Assembly: GCF_030816505.1 (NCBI RefSeq)
Contig: NZ_JAUSYB010000001.1
Span: 1,302,001-1,366,000 of the forward strand
Source: Microbacterium sp. W4I20
GTDB lineage: Bacteria > Actinomycetota > Actinomycetes > Actinomycetales > Microbacteriaceae
Direction: 5' to 3'
Length of the DNA stretch: 64,000 bases
Below, one piece after another: positions 18,412-28,450 of the stretch. Positions within the stretch are counted from its first letter, which is position 1; every line of letters starts with the position of its first letter. Position numbers and translations under genes: made by a program. A model generated the notes under the pieces. That model was not told where the DNA came from. It did no database searches and saw only the letters and a program-made list of their open reading frames with translations.

Positions 18412-18777
18412 TCACGGACGCAGCTGCACGATGTGCTCGGACTCGCCCCACGCCCGATCAGCCGTGAGCACCGTCGCCTCGATGCGCTGTGCCAAGGCCA
18501 GGCACAGCCGATCGCCGAGCGAGAGACCGCTGCCCCGACGCCACATCGCTGCCGCCGTCTCGGCGTCTTCCCGCGACAACGGTTCGATCGACAGGTCGTA
18601 GCTGAGGAGCAGACCCGATGCGACGCCCCAGTCGGCGCCGGCCGCCTGGACCTTCTGCGCGACCTCCGACCAGTTCGCCGTTCCGACGATGGCTCCGTCC
18701 AACTCCTCCTCGACTCGGTCGGCGCCGGCCTCACCCTGCAGGAAGGCGAGCAGCGCGGAGGCATCGAGGACGATCAC
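18412..18777 (-). CDS. vapC: VapC-type PIN-domain toxin
   Basis: A 121-residue PIN-fold ribonuclease, the toxin of a type II module. The opening MIVLDASALLAFL carries the first acidic metal ligand (Asp5); further conserved acids lie in the NWSEVAQK region (Glu near 38) and in SLGDRLCLALA and VLTADRAW. Such toxins cleave tRNA or rRNA until the antitoxin binds. The start overlaps the antitoxin stop (ATGA), the usual coupled arrangement. Confidence 0.85.
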   Translation of the reverse strand: MIVLDASALLAFLQGEAGADRVEEELDGAIVGTANWSEVAQKVQAAGADWGVASGLLLSYDLSIEPLSREDAETAAAMWRRGSGLSLGDRLCLALAQRIEATVLTADRAWGESEHIVQLRP

Positions 18778-19022
18778 GCGGCGGTGTCCTCGGCCTCCGC
18801 CGCGGCGCGACGTTCGGCGAGGAGCGCCGCGAGCGCATCGCTTCCGTCAAGTTGCGCCCGGACCAGAGCCTTGGCCTGCTCGCGCGTGACCAGTATGACT
18901 CCGCCGTCGGTCTCGATCATGAGCAGCCGAACCCCTTGGTCCCAGTGCTGCCGCGATCGGAGTTCAGCGGGAACGACGAGACGACCCCGATCCCCCATCG
19001 GCGCTACGAAAGTGGTATCCAT
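18774..19022 (-). CDS. vapB: VapB-type antitoxin, AbrB/MazE-like
   Basis: An 82-residue protein whose N-terminal half is a swapped-hairpin AbrB domain (GDRGRLVVPAELRSRQHW), which binds DNA as a dimer. The C-terminal half is an acidic/Ala-rich helix expected to wrap the toxin. It precedes and overlaps vapC. A TACCGT hexamer lies six bases before the ATG, so the mRNA is probably leaderless, and the GGTACC palindrome overlapping it could be the autoregulatory operator. Confidence 0.82.
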   Translation of the reverse strand: MDTTFVAPMGDRGRLVVPAELRSRQHWDQGVRLLMIETDGGVILVTREQAKALVRAQLDGSDALAALLAERRAAAEAEDTAA

Positions 19023-19028
19023 GAATCA

Positions 19029-19034
19029 ACGGTA
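19029..19034 (-). promoter_or_regulatory. Leaderless -10 element of vapBC
   Basis: TACCGT on the minus strand, six bases before the vapB ATG, overlapping a GGTACC palindrome that may serve in autorepression. Confidence 0.55.
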
Positions 19035-19086
19035 CCACTGAGGGTAAACGAGTGGGCATCCGCGGATCGTGAGAGCCCCCTGGATC

Positions 19087-20877
19087 TCACTCGGCGCGAC
19101 TCAGCGTCTGCAGCACCTCGGTCCGCGGAGCAGACGGCAGGACGAACCGGAACTCGGTGCCCACTCCCTCCTCGCTGCTCACGTCCATCGTGCCGCCGTG
19201 GGCGAGGACGATCGCGCGGGTGATGGTCAGCCCCAGACCGACGCCGGGCACGGCGTTTCGGGTCGCCGTCGATGCGCGGAAGAACCGGGTGAACAGCATC
19301 TTCTGCTCGTCTTCCGGGATGCCGACGCCCGTGTCGCGCACCGACAGCTCCACGCCGCCGTCGACCGTCCGGAGCCGTGCGGTGACGTTCCCTCCGCGCG
19401 GTGTGAACTTGATCGCGTTGGAGAGGAGGTTGTCGAGTGCTTGACCCATCCGCCCGGCGTCGACGAGCAGGCCCAGCGGGGCTTCCGGAACCTCCGCGGT
19501 GAGGGTGATTCCCTCGCGCTGCGCGTGCGGTCCCGCCGATGCCACGGCGGAGCGCACCAGCTCGGCGAGGTCGGTGTCCGAGCGGTCCAGCGGGAACCGT
19601 CCCGACTCGACCTGGGCCGTGAAGAGCAGGTCGCCGACGAGGTTGAGCAGTCGCTGGGCGTTGCGCTCGATGATGCCGACGAACTCCTGCTGGTCCGCGG
19701 TGAGCGGCTGCCCCGGATCGTGCTGGAGCAGATCGAGGAACCCGATGATCGCGCTCAGCGGGGTCCGCAGCTCGTGCGAGATCATCCCGACGAACTCGTC
19801 CTTCATGCGTGCGACCTCGACGGCCTTGCTCTCGTCGGTGACCACCAGCAAGTACCCCTGCTGTCGTCCTGCGCCGTCCCGATACGGGCTGACGGTCACT
19901 CTGGCCGGCACCGAACTGCCGCCGGCCGTCACGACATCGACGTCGCGCTCGATGCTCTGATCGCCGTCGGCGCCGTCGAACAGGGCCCGAAGCCCCGGAG
20001 GGAGTTCGGACGGGTGATCGGCGCGCTGCTCGATCGTGCAGTCGCTCGCGAGCACGGTGAGGGAGGTCTCCGAGAAGATCCGGTCGACACGCACGTCCTG
20101 CGTCGCCTCGGCCGCCGTAAGTCCGAGCAGTCTTTCCGCTCCCGGATTCCAGGCCGTGACCACGCCCCGCAGGTCCGTCGCGATGACGGCCTGAGCGGTG
20201 ATCGACGACCACAGGCCCTCGTACGACTCGACGAGTGAGCGGAACTGGTGCTCCTTCTCCCGCAGCTGCACGATCATCTTGACATTGTCGGCGAGCGTGG
20301 CCGTCCGCTCTGTCACCAGCTCCTCGGCCTGTTCGGCGCGCACGCGCTGCTGCCGCGAGAGCTCGTTGACGACGGCCGCCACGGCGGCGAACACGAGCGG
20401 CCCGACCACGCCGCGCAGCCAGTCGACGGAGCTGCTGGGCGGATCGGCGAAGTACGGCATGAGCAGCGCGAGCGAGGTCAGACCGCCGACCACGAAGACA
20501 TAGCGGATGCCGGGGGCGGCGGCGATCCACACGGTCGGCAGCAGCACCAGAGAGGAGAAGAGCGAACCGGCCCCGCCGGTTCCGGCGCGGAAGAGGCCGA
20601 GACCGACGATGTCGATCATCGGGATGAGCAGCACGATCCAGCCGTCGTGCACCCGCCGAGCGCTCAGTACCCCGGCCTGCACGGTCGCCGCCAGGACGAT
20701 CGCGATACCCAGGATCGCCGCGCCGAAGTGGGTGAACGGCAGATCGGCGTTGAGCCAGGTCAGCAGCCCGGCGACGACGGCCGCGATGAACGTCGGCGCC
20801 TGCTTGACCAGCGGGCTCGGGTTGTCGAAGACCTGGTACCAGCGGTTCTCGGCCCGATCCAGCGGCGTGGCCCTCAT
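19087..20877 (-). CDS. Membrane PAS sensor histidine kinase
   Basis: A 596-residue kinase. The N-terminal third (about 25-190) holds some six hydrophobic helices, followed by a short coiled coil (QRVRAEQAEELVTERTATL) and a PAS domain (about 240-360; QAVIATDLRGVVTAWNPGAE). The phosphoacceptor His is in MISHELRTPLSAIIGF, and the ATPase has NLLSNAIKFTPRGG, GVGIPEDEQ and GLGLTI. It is the last gene of a seven-gene overlapping operon; its ATG overlaps the stop of the lone receiver (ATGA). Its partners are presumably that receiver and the receiver-PIG-L fusion, since the operon encodes no DNA-binding regulator. Confidence 0.9.
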   Translation of the reverse strand: MRATPLDRAENRWYQVFDNPSPLVKQAPTFIAAVVAGLLTWLNADLPFTHFGAAILGIAIVLAATVQAGVLSARRVHDGWIVLLIPMIDIVGLGLFRAGTGGAGSLFSSLVLLPTVWIAAAPGIRYVFVVGGLTSLALLMPYFADPPSSSVDWLRGVVGPLVFAAVAAVVNELSRQQRVRAEQAEELVTERTATLADNVKMIVQLREKEHQFRSLVESYEGLWSSITAQAVIATDLRGVVTAWNPGAERLLGLTAAEATQDVRVDRIFSETSLTVLASDCTIEQRADHPSELPPGLRALFDGADGDQSIERDVDVVTAGGSSVPARVTVSPYRDGAGRQQGYLLVVTDESKAVEVARMKDEFVGMISHELRTPLSAIIGFLDLLQHDPGQPLTADQQEFVGIIERNAQRLLNLVGDLLFTAQVESGRFPLDRSDTDLAELVRSAVASAGPHAQREGITLTAEVPEAPLGLLVDAGRMGQALDNLLSNAIKFTPRGGNVTARLRTVDGGVELSVRDTGVGIPEDEQKMLFTRFFRASTATRNAVPGVGLGLTITRAIVLAHGGTMDVSSEEGVGTEFRFVLPSAPRTEVLQTLSRAE

Positions 20878-21221
20878 CGCGGCATCCTGTCGAGGATCGC
20901 GCGCAGGTCCGCGCCGGTGATCGGCTTCGGCAATGCGGCGTCGGCGGGCGGGTAGTCGGCGGCATCGAGGACAGAGCTGATGACGAGGAAGCATCCGGGA
21001 AAGCGCTCCTGGACGAGCCGCGCGCACTCCTGCCCGGAGATCCCGGGGAGCAGCAGGTCGATCACCGCGAGCACCGGTTCGATCTCGGCGAAGGCGGAGA
21101 TCGCGGATTCCGCATCGGCCACGGCGAACACGTCGAAGCCGGCACGGTCGAGGTGGCGGCGGAGCAGCGCGACCTGATCGTCAGCGTCTTCGACGACGAG
21201 GGCCAGCGGCCTCCCGCTCAT
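20874..21221 (-). CDS. Stand-alone response regulator receiver
   Basis: A 115-residue receiver domain and nothing else. Visible are the acidic pocket Glu11-Asp12, phosphoacceptor Asp55 in AVIDLLLPG and the conserved Lys in LPKPI. Without an output domain it must act by protein contact or as a phosphate shuttle or sink, probably between the adjacent histidine kinase and the receiver-PIG-L fusion upstream. It overlaps both neighbours by 4 bases. Confidence 0.88.
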   Translation of the reverse strand: MSGRPLALVVEDADDQVALLRRHLDRAGFDVFAVADAESAISAFAEIEPVLAVIDLLLPGISGQECARLVQERFPGCFLVISSVLDAADYPPADAALPKPITGADLRAILDRMPR

Positions 21222-21361
21222 CGGAGGAGCAGCTCTCGCACGACCACGATCACGATCACGACGCCCAGGGCGAGGAGCGCCTGCGGCACGAGACGGCGTT
21301 CACGACGGGCATCCGCAGCGACCTCCTCCACCTCGGCTTCTTGCGAGGGTGCTTCGGTCAT
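21218..21361 (-). CDS. 47-residue single-pass membrane protein
   Basis: A small gene placed between the glycosyltransferase and the receiver, overlapping each by four bases (ATGA at both ends), which is strong evidence that it is translated. The first half is acidic (MTEAPSQEAEVEEVAADARR), then a basic RRERR and one hydrophobic helix (PQALLALGVVIVIVVVREL) ending in LLR. I know no family for it. It may be an accessory subunit of the glycosyltransferase or the membrane kinase. Confidence 0.65.
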   Translation of the reverse strand: MTEAPSQEAEVEEVAADARRERRLVPQALLALGVVIVIVVVRELLLR

Positions 21362-22845
21362 GAGTCGACCCGTCCGATCTTCTCGGTCTTGATCCACGAG
21401 GCGTCGGCGCGACGCCACTCCTTGAAGTACGAGTCCACGGTGATGGCGCAGAGCAGCGATCCGTAACCGCAGACGTAGAGCAGGAGCCCCGCGAAGAAGC
21501 GCCCGCCGGGGAGGGGCTCCACGGCGCGGGCGAGCCAGATGCCCAGCATCGAGATCGGCCCCCAGAGGTAGAAGACCACCGCCCAGAAGAATCTCGTCTC
21601 GTCCGTCAGCGGGAGCCCGAGCTGCGTCAGAGCGCCCTCGAACAGCCAGGGGAACAGCGCGAAGGCCATCAGGATCAGGGCCCCGAGTCCGGGGAACATG
21701 ATCGCCTCCCGCCACGACTGCCGACCGATCCGCGGGTCGAGCTGAACCGCGTAGAGCATCGAGAACAGGTAGATGCAGGCGGCCGAGATCCACATGAAGC
21801 GGAACACGAACTCCGCGATGTCGCTGTGCAGCACCAGCAGCACGAGCATCGCCGCCGCCGCCAGGAGCATGAACGCGGGCAGCAGCAGGATCGTGAACCA
21901 CGCGAGACCGAACGGGATGCTGCCGAGGTTGTGGTCGCGGCTCGGCCGGAACCACAGCTTGCGGTAGATCGCGGTGAGCTGCACGTTGCCGCGGGCCCAG
22001 CGCAGCCGCTGCTTCCAGAGACTGTCGACGGTGCGCGGCTCCTCGGCGAGCACCACCGCGTGCGGCTCGAAGACCATGCGCCGCCCCTTGAGCTGCCCCT
22101 CGAACGTCGTCATGGTGTCTTCCGCGAGGGTGCCGGTGGGGATCCGCCCGCCGATCGCCTCGAGGTTCGCGCGAGAGTGCAGCTGCGCCCCGCCGGCGAG
22201 ACACGCGATGGCACCGCCGACGTTCTGGGTGCGCCGGGCGGAGAGCTGCCCGATCACGTACTCGATGGCGATGAAGCGCGTGAGGTAGTTGCGGTCCCGG
22301 CTGCCCTCGGCGATGTAGGCCGTGACGGCGCCGACCTTCTCGTCGGCGAGATGCCGGCTGAGCTTGCGCAGGGAGTCCCTGGCGAAGATCACGTCGGCAT
22401 CCATGATGAGCACCGCCTCGGCCCACTCGTCCGCGAGGATCACGTCGAGGCCGTGGTTCAGAGTGTGCGCCTTGCCCTCGCCGCCCTTGTCGCGGCGGAG
22501 GTGCACGACGCGACCCGGATACGCGGCTGCCTTGGCCGTCACGATGTCGGGGGTGTCGTCGGTCGAGGCGTCGTCGACGACGAAGATCCGCAGCCGCTCG
22601 GCCGGGTACTCGAGCTGCAGCAGCCGCTCGATGGCCGGTCCGATCACGAGCCCCTCGTTCCACGCCGGGATCACGACGGCGATGTTCGGGTGGTACGGCG
22701 CCGCCTTCGGGTAGTGGTTGCGGAACGCGTGCACTGGGAGCATCAGGAACTGCAGACCGGTGTTGATCACCGGCAGCGTGCCGATGAAGACGCACAGCAG
22801 CAGGAAGATGACCAGTGCCGTCTCGAGCCAGGTGAGATCGGCCAT
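21358..22845 (-). CDS. BcsA-like membrane glycosyltransferase, family 2
   Basis: A 495-residue membrane enzyme, probably a processive synthase that polymerises and exports a polysaccharide. An N-terminal helix is followed by a cytosolic GT-A domain with VVIPAWNEG, VVDDASTDDTP, IMDADVIF and, after TLAEDTMTTFE, the acceptor-site motif QRLRW (near residue 280). About five to six helices follow. The start is the ATG at 22845 overlapping the PHP gene stop (TGATG); a GTG just before it is equally coupled. There is no PilZ domain, so c-di-GMP control as in cellulose synthase is not indicated; control by the operon's phosphorelay is more plausible. Confidence 0.87.
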   Translation of the reverse strand: MADLTWLETALVIFLLLCVFIGTLPVINTGLQFLMLPVHAFRNHYPKAAPYHPNIAVVIPAWNEGLVIGPAIERLLQLEYPAERLRIFVVDDASTDDTPDIVTAKAAAYPGRVVHLRRDKGGEGKAHTLNHGLDVILADEWAEAVLIMDADVIFARDSLRKLSRHLADEKVGAVTAYIAEGSRDRNYLTRFIAIEYVIGQLSARRTQNVGGAIACLAGGAQLHSRANLEAIGGRIPTGTLAEDTMTTFEGQLKGRRMVFEPHAVVLAEEPRTVDSLWKQRLRWARGNVQLTAIYRKLWFRPSRDHNLGSIPFGLAWFTILLLPAFMLLAAAAMLVLLVLHSDIAEFVFRFMWISAACIYLFSMLYAVQLDPRIGRQSWREAIMFPGLGALILMAFALFPWLFEGALTQLGLPLTDETRFFWAVVFYLWGPISMLGIWLARAVEPLPGGRFFAGLLLYVCGYGSLLCAITVDSYFKEWRRADASWIKTEKIGRVDS

Positions 22846-23558
22846 CACGACGCCTCCCCCTCCTGAAGCAGCGCCGTCACCCGCGTGTACCGTCCGACGT
22901 CCGAGGCCAGGTGGCTGTCGGTCGATGCGACGATCCCCGCGCCCGCTCGGCGCAGCGCGGCAAGGGAGCGGATGCCGGGGCAGCCCCACTTCTCGTTCAC
23001 CTCGACGAGCGTGTCGGTCGCCGCCGCCGCGCGCGCCCAGGTGTCGATGCGCTCGTCGCCGAGGTCGTCCTCGGACAGGCCGATCTTCGGGAGGATCGAG
23101 AAGCAGTGCGCGAGCTGGTTCCCGGGGTAGCGCTGCATCGACGCGATCAGCGCTTCGACCAGCTGGTCGAGGACGTCATCGTGCGCCCAGCCCTCGGCGA
23201 TCCGCTCGCGCACCGCCGTCGGTCCGAGCGGGCCGTCGACCCCCGGAAACTGGTGATCGGCGATCAGGATCCGGTCGATGCCGGTGGGAAGAACGGGGAT
23301 GTCCAGCGTGCCCGAGGAATCGAGGATCTTCGCCTCGACTCCGCTCAGCACGGTCAATCCATCCGGCACGACAAGCGCACGGACGGCGGCGAGGTACTCC
23401 GGAACCCAGGCGGTGCTGGTCCGCACATGATCGACGAGGCGCACGGTCGAGAGCCCGGCGGCCGCGGCTGCGGCGACGTTCTCCTCGAGGGTCGACACGG
23501 CATCGTCCGAGAACGTGGAGTGCACGTGGTGATCCCCGCGCAGAGCCGGATGGCTCAC
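22845..23558 (-). CDS. PHP-domain phosphoesterase
   Basis: A 237-residue protein with the metal-binding PHP fold: DHHVHSTFSDDA at residues 9-20, VDHVRTS, VEAKILD, ADHQFPG, HCFSILPKIG and the C-terminal STDSHLASDVG. It resembles histidinol-phosphatase-type enzymes but is not in a histidine operon. The nearby glycosyltransferase, ATP-grasp protein and deacetylase suggest that it removes phosphate from a carbohydrate or lipid precursor. It overlaps the ATP-grasp gene by 4 bases. Confidence 0.82.
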   Translation of the reverse strand: MSHPALRGDHHVHSTFSDDAVSTLEENVAAAAAAGLSTVRLVDHVRTSTAWVPEYLAAVRALVVPDGLTVLSGVEAKILDSSGTLDIPVLPTGIDRILIADHQFPGVDGPLGPTAVRERIAEGWAHDDVLDQLVEALIASMQRYPGNQLAHCFSILPKIGLSEDDLGDERIDTWARAAAATDTLVEVNEKWGCPGIRSLAALRRAGAGIVASTDSHLASDVGRYTRVTALLQEGEAS

Positions 23559-24544
23559 AGTTCCTCCTGATGCCCCGCGTGATCGGAGACGAGCAGATCC
23601 TCGACCTCCACGATCACGTCCTCCAGGAACCGCACCGAGGCGACCTCCCGGAACGGGACCGACGCGGGCAGCTCGCGACCCAGGAAGAGGTCGGCGACGA
23701 GCGAGGGGATGTCGACGCCCGCCGCGATCGTGAGCGGGAGCGCACCGGGGAATCGCGGATTGACCTCGAGCAGCACGGCGCGACCGGTGCGATCGCGGCG
23801 GAGCTGCACGTTCGCGACACCGACGAGCCCGATAGCCCGGGCGATCGCCGCCGCCGTGTCCTCGAGCTCGGGATCGCGGACGGTCTGCCCGGCGATGGCC
23901 ACACCCGAGTCGACTCTGGCGCGCGTGCGCGGCACGGCAGCCACGACGTGGCCCGCGGCATCCGCGATGACGTCGACGGAGTACTCCTCGCCGGGCAGGA
24001 AATCCTGCACGATGAGTCCTTCGTCGGTCGGCAGCGCCTCGAGCGCCGCCCGATCGGGGACCATGCGGATGCCGCGACTGCCGGCGCCCTGCCGGGGCTT
24101 GGCGAAGACGGGGAACTCCCAGTCGACGGCTTCGGCGTCGGGTCCGGCGAGGACGGTGCGCGGGGTGCGGCCGGTGGCCGCGCAGCGCTCGGCGAGCGCC
24201 ATCTTGTCGAGCGCGGTGTTCAGCGTGTCCGCAGAGGGCGCGGCCAGCACCGCGGGAGCCAGTTCTTCCCGGCGATCCGCGAGGGCGATGAGCTCGACGT
24301 CGACCGTCGAGATCACGAGATCCAGCGCGTCCTCTTCGACCATCCGGGCGATGGCGGGCACGAAGTCCTCGTCCCTGCCGGGCGGCACGAGGCGTCGCTG
24401 CGCCGGCGGGACCAGGTAGATGCCGCTCGCCCAGCCGTCCATGTCGGCGGCGAACACGGTCAGGTCGTCGCGGCCGAGCAGCGACCGGATCACGGCGACT
24501 CCGGCGGGGCCACCCGCACCGGTCACCAGCACTCGCTTCGTCAT
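23555..24544 (-). CDS. ATP-grasp protein (carbamoyl-phosphate-synthase-like)
   Basis: A 329-residue ligase-type protein. It begins with a Rossmann-like pre-ATP domain (KRVLVTGAGGPAGVAVIRSL), then an ATP-grasp core with FAKPRQGAGSRGIRMV, IVQDFLPGEEYSVDVIAD and the metal-site VLLEVNPRFPGALPL. Such enzymes join a carboxylate to an amine or thiol through an acyl phosphate. The substrate is unknown; adding an amino acid or similar group to a sugar or lipid intermediate would fit its neighbours. The stop overlaps the PHP start and the start overlaps the fusion gene's stop. Confidence 0.83.
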   Translation of the reverse strand: MTKRVLVTGAGGPAGVAVIRSLLGRDDLTVFAADMDGWASGIYLVPPAQRRLVPPGRDEDFVPAIARMVEEDALDLVISTVDVELIALADRREELAPAVLAAPSADTLNTALDKMALAERCAATGRTPRTVLAGPDAEAVDWEFPVFAKPRQGAGSRGIRMVPDRAALEALPTDEGLIVQDFLPGEEYSVDVIADAAGHVVAAVPRTRARVDSGVAIAGQTVRDPELEDTAAAIARAIGLVGVANVQLRRDRTGRAVLLEVNPRFPGALPLTIAAGVDIPSLVADLFLGRELPASVPFREVASVRFLEDVIVEVEDLLVSDHAGHQEEL

Positions 24545-25587
24545 CAGCTCTCTCTTCTCGTGAGTTCGTGGGCGCCGACGAACTCCGCCGTCTCGCGCAC
24601 CACCTCCAGCGGCTCCACGGCCATGCCGCCGCCGAAGCGGGACCAGTACCGTGCGGTGGCGGTGACGAAGCCGGGCTCGAGGTAGTCCCGGCTCGCCGTC
24701 TGCGAGCGGAAGCGCTCGAGGAGCTGAAGCTTCTGCTCGAGATATTGGTCGATGCGGACGAAGCGCGTGGGGCGGAAGTCGATCGTCGCCGAGGGGCTCT
24801 GGTAGCACGCGACGGTGCCGACTCGGCGCGTGGCCACGATCGTCGCCTCGCTCACGGCCCGGTGGTCCTGGTGCCGATCGTGACTCGAGTGGGTGTAGAC
24901 GATGGTCGGCTCGATCTCGCGCACGACCTCCTCGATCAGACGAACGGTCGCACCGCCGCCGGAGATCTCGGTGTCCACGAGATCCTTGACGAACAGTCGT
25001 GCGCCGAGCATGTCGGCTGCCGCGAGCGATTCGCCCTGCCGGCTGTCGGCATCGCCGCCACGAGCTCCGCGAGACAGGGTGAGGATCGTGATCTCATCGC
25101 CGCCCTGCGCATGGGCCGCGAGCAGTCCCCCGACGCCGATCTCGACGTCGTCCGGATGTGCACCGATCGCCAGCACCCTTTCCTTCGGACGGCCCTCTTC
25201 ACGACGGCGCCGGCCTTCTTCGACGAGCCGGGTGACGGCCTCGACCAGCTTCGCGTTGTCGAGCGGCTTGGTGAGGAACTCGTCGGCCTGCGCGCGCAAC
25301 GCGGAGACGGCGTACTCGACCGAGACGTGCGCGGTCATCACGATCACCGGGACGCTCGGAACGGTGCGGCGCAACTCCGCGAGCAGCTCCAGCCCGCTGA
25401 GTCCGGGCATCTCGATGTCGGTGACGACGACGTCGGGTCGCATCGCGGCCACCCGCTCGATCGCGGCCTGGCCGTCCGAGGCGACTTCGACGATGCAGCC
25501 GGCTCGGCGCTCCAGCACCGTCTTCACGAGCAGCGCGACATCGGGATCGTCGTCGACGACCAGAACGCGAGGGGTCTCCTCAGCCAT
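24544..25587 (-). CDS. Response-regulator receiver fused to a PIG-L/LmbE deacetylase
   Basis: A 347-residue two-domain protein. Residues 1-125 are a receiver (acidic triad Asp12-14, phosphoacceptor Asp57 in VTDIEMPG, conserved Lys in FLTKPL). After a basic linker (EEGRRRREEGR) comes a PIG-L zinc deacetylase with IGAHPDDVEIGVGG and HSSHDRHQDHR. PIG-L enzymes remove acetyl groups from N-acetylglucosamine-type substrates, so here phosphorylation may switch a metabolic enzyme directly. The ATG at 25587 has AAGGAG nine bases upstream; it is the first gene of the operon. No DNA-binding domain is present. Confidence 0.88.
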   Translation of the reverse strand: MAEETPRVLVVDDDPDVALLVKTVLERRAGCIVEVASDGQAAIERVAAMRPDVVVTDIEMPGLSGLELLAELRRTVPSVPVIVMTAHVSVEYAVSALRAQADEFLTKPLDNAKLVEAVTRLVEEGRRRREEGRPKERVLAIGAHPDDVEIGVGGLLAAHAQGGDEITILTLSRGARGGDADSRQGESLAAADMLGARLFVKDLVDTEISGGGATVRLIEEVVREIEPTIVYTHSSHDRHQDHRAVSEATIVATRRVGTVACYQSPSATIDFRPTRFVRIDQYLEQKLQLLERFRSQTASRDYLEPGFVTATARYWSRFGGGMAVEPLEVVRETAEFVGAHELTRRES

Positions 25588-25756
25588 CAAGAGGCTCTCC
25601 TTGGGGATGTTCCCGGCCGATGGGGAGATCGGCGGCGCGGTCTCGGTGCCTTCATTCACCGAGGCCGCAGGGAAAGTCGAGCGGGGTATGTCGAGTCTGG
25701 CATAAGCGGGGGCGTGAGCCGCCACACCCAGGTGCGGCGATCCGCGCGCCGCGGTC

Positions 25757-26071
25757 CTACGACGAGGCGCGGGTCGCGCGCTTCTCCTGCTGGTAGACCC
25801 GGATCGCCTCGTAGCGCTCGGCCGAACGGGCCTGCCACTTGGCCGCCTCCGCCTGGCGGTTCTTCGGCGGAGCCGTCGTGACGAGGTCATCGAGCAGCTG
25901 GCGCGTCGACCGCGCGATCTCCGCGATCGCGCGGTCGAAGACGGCCTGATTCGCTCGGGAAGGCGCGTTGGTCCCCGAGATCTTGCGCACGAACTGCAGC
26001 GCGGCGTCGTGGCATTCCTCGTCGGTGGCGGCGGGCTCGAGGTTGTTCAGCGGGACGATGTTTCGACACAT
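25757..26071 (-). CDS. DUF2277 family protein
   Basis: A 104-residue soluble protein. MCRNIVPLNNLEPAATDEE at the start and AALQFVRKISG are the conserved features of DUF2277, whose function is unknown. The ATG at 26071 is chosen because the family begins MCRNI; the upstream GTG adds only three residues. A TAGCGT hexamer seven bases upstream suggests a leaderless mRNA. It lies 169 bases upstream of the receiver-PIG-L operon in the same direction, so read-through is possible. Confidence 0.85.
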   Translation of the reverse strand: MCRNIVPLNNLEPAATDEECHDAALQFVRKISGTNAPSRANQAVFDRAIAEIARSTRQLLDDLVTTAPPKNRQAEAAKWQARSAERYEAIRVYQQEKRATRASS

Positions 26072-26078
26072 GACCGGC

Positions 26079-26084
26079 ACGCTA
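26079..26084 (-). promoter_or_regulatory. Possible leaderless -10 element of the DUF2277 gene
   Basis: TAGCGT on the minus strand, seven bases before the ATG. Confidence 0.45.
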
Positions 26085-26213
26085 CGCCGGGCCGCCGCCG
26101 GACGGAAGAGGGCCGATGGGTGAACGGGATGGTGCGACCTCTCGGCGGCTCGCTACGCTCGGGCTACCAGCAGCCCCCGGCAGCATCCGCTGTCGCTGTG
26201 AACAGGAGACACG

Positions 26214-26630
26214 ATGACCGATCCCCAGCCCCCCGATTCCCCGTACGCGCCTCCGCCCTCCACCGACGCCCCCTCGGGCGGCCCTGCGGCAAACCATCCC
26301 GCGCCATACACCTCCGCCGGACCTGCGTACCCGTCGGCGCCGCCCGCCCCTCCCGGACGCACACTGGCGATCGTCGGGCTCGTGCTCGCGTTCCTGGTGT
26401 CGCCCGTCGGCCTGATCCTCAGCATCGTCGCGGCCGTCAAGCTCGGCAAGGCCGGCGCGCCGAAGGGCATCGCCATCGCCGGCATCATCGTCGGAGCGAT
26501 CGTCACCATCATCTGGACCATCGTGATCATCCTGCTCGTGACCGTCTTCGCGGGCCTCTTCGCGATGTGCGCGGAGCTCGGCGCCGGCGTCTGGGAGGTC
26601 GACGGCGTCACCTACCGCTGCGGTTCCTGA
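26214..26630 (+). CDS. DUF4190-type membrane protein
   Basis: A 138-residue protein with a long Pro/Ala-rich N-terminal tail (about 50 residues) and two membrane helices (about 50-72 and 85-115), the DUF4190 layout. Between the helices lies VKLGKAGAPKGIAIAGI. AGGAGA stands six bases before the ATG. Function unknown. Confidence 0.8.
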   Translation: MTDPQPPDSPYAPPPSTDAPSGGPAANHPAPYTSAGPAYPSAPPAPPGRTLAIVGLVLAFLVSPVGLILSIVAAVKLGKAGAPKGIAIAGIIVGAIVTIIWTIVIILLVTVFAGLFAMCAELGAGVWEVDGVTYRCGS

Positions 26631-26649
26631 CCGCGCTCCCGCAGAACGA

Positions 26650-26685
26650 AGAAGGGACCGGATGCCGCGGCATCCGGTCCCTTCT
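26650..26685. terminator. Bidirectional terminator between the DUF4190 gene and guaB
   Basis: A perfect inverted repeat of about 17 bases with a two-base loop, core GGATGCC/GGCATCC, lies between convergent genes. Confidence 0.85.
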
Positions 26686-26699
26686 CTGCGAATCGCGAG

Positions 26700-28289
<1,590 letters not shown>

Positions 28290-28450
28290 CTAAGCGAGTC
28301 GGGCCCGAGAACATTCCCCGAACGGCCCTCATTCCCCGCGTAGGGCCGCCGATGTAGGTGAATCCCGAAACGCGCACTACGCTCAAACTCGTCGTCCATC
28401 GCTGCGGTTCACACCCGATGCCGCAGCGCAGCACTCACAGTGGAGGTTGC

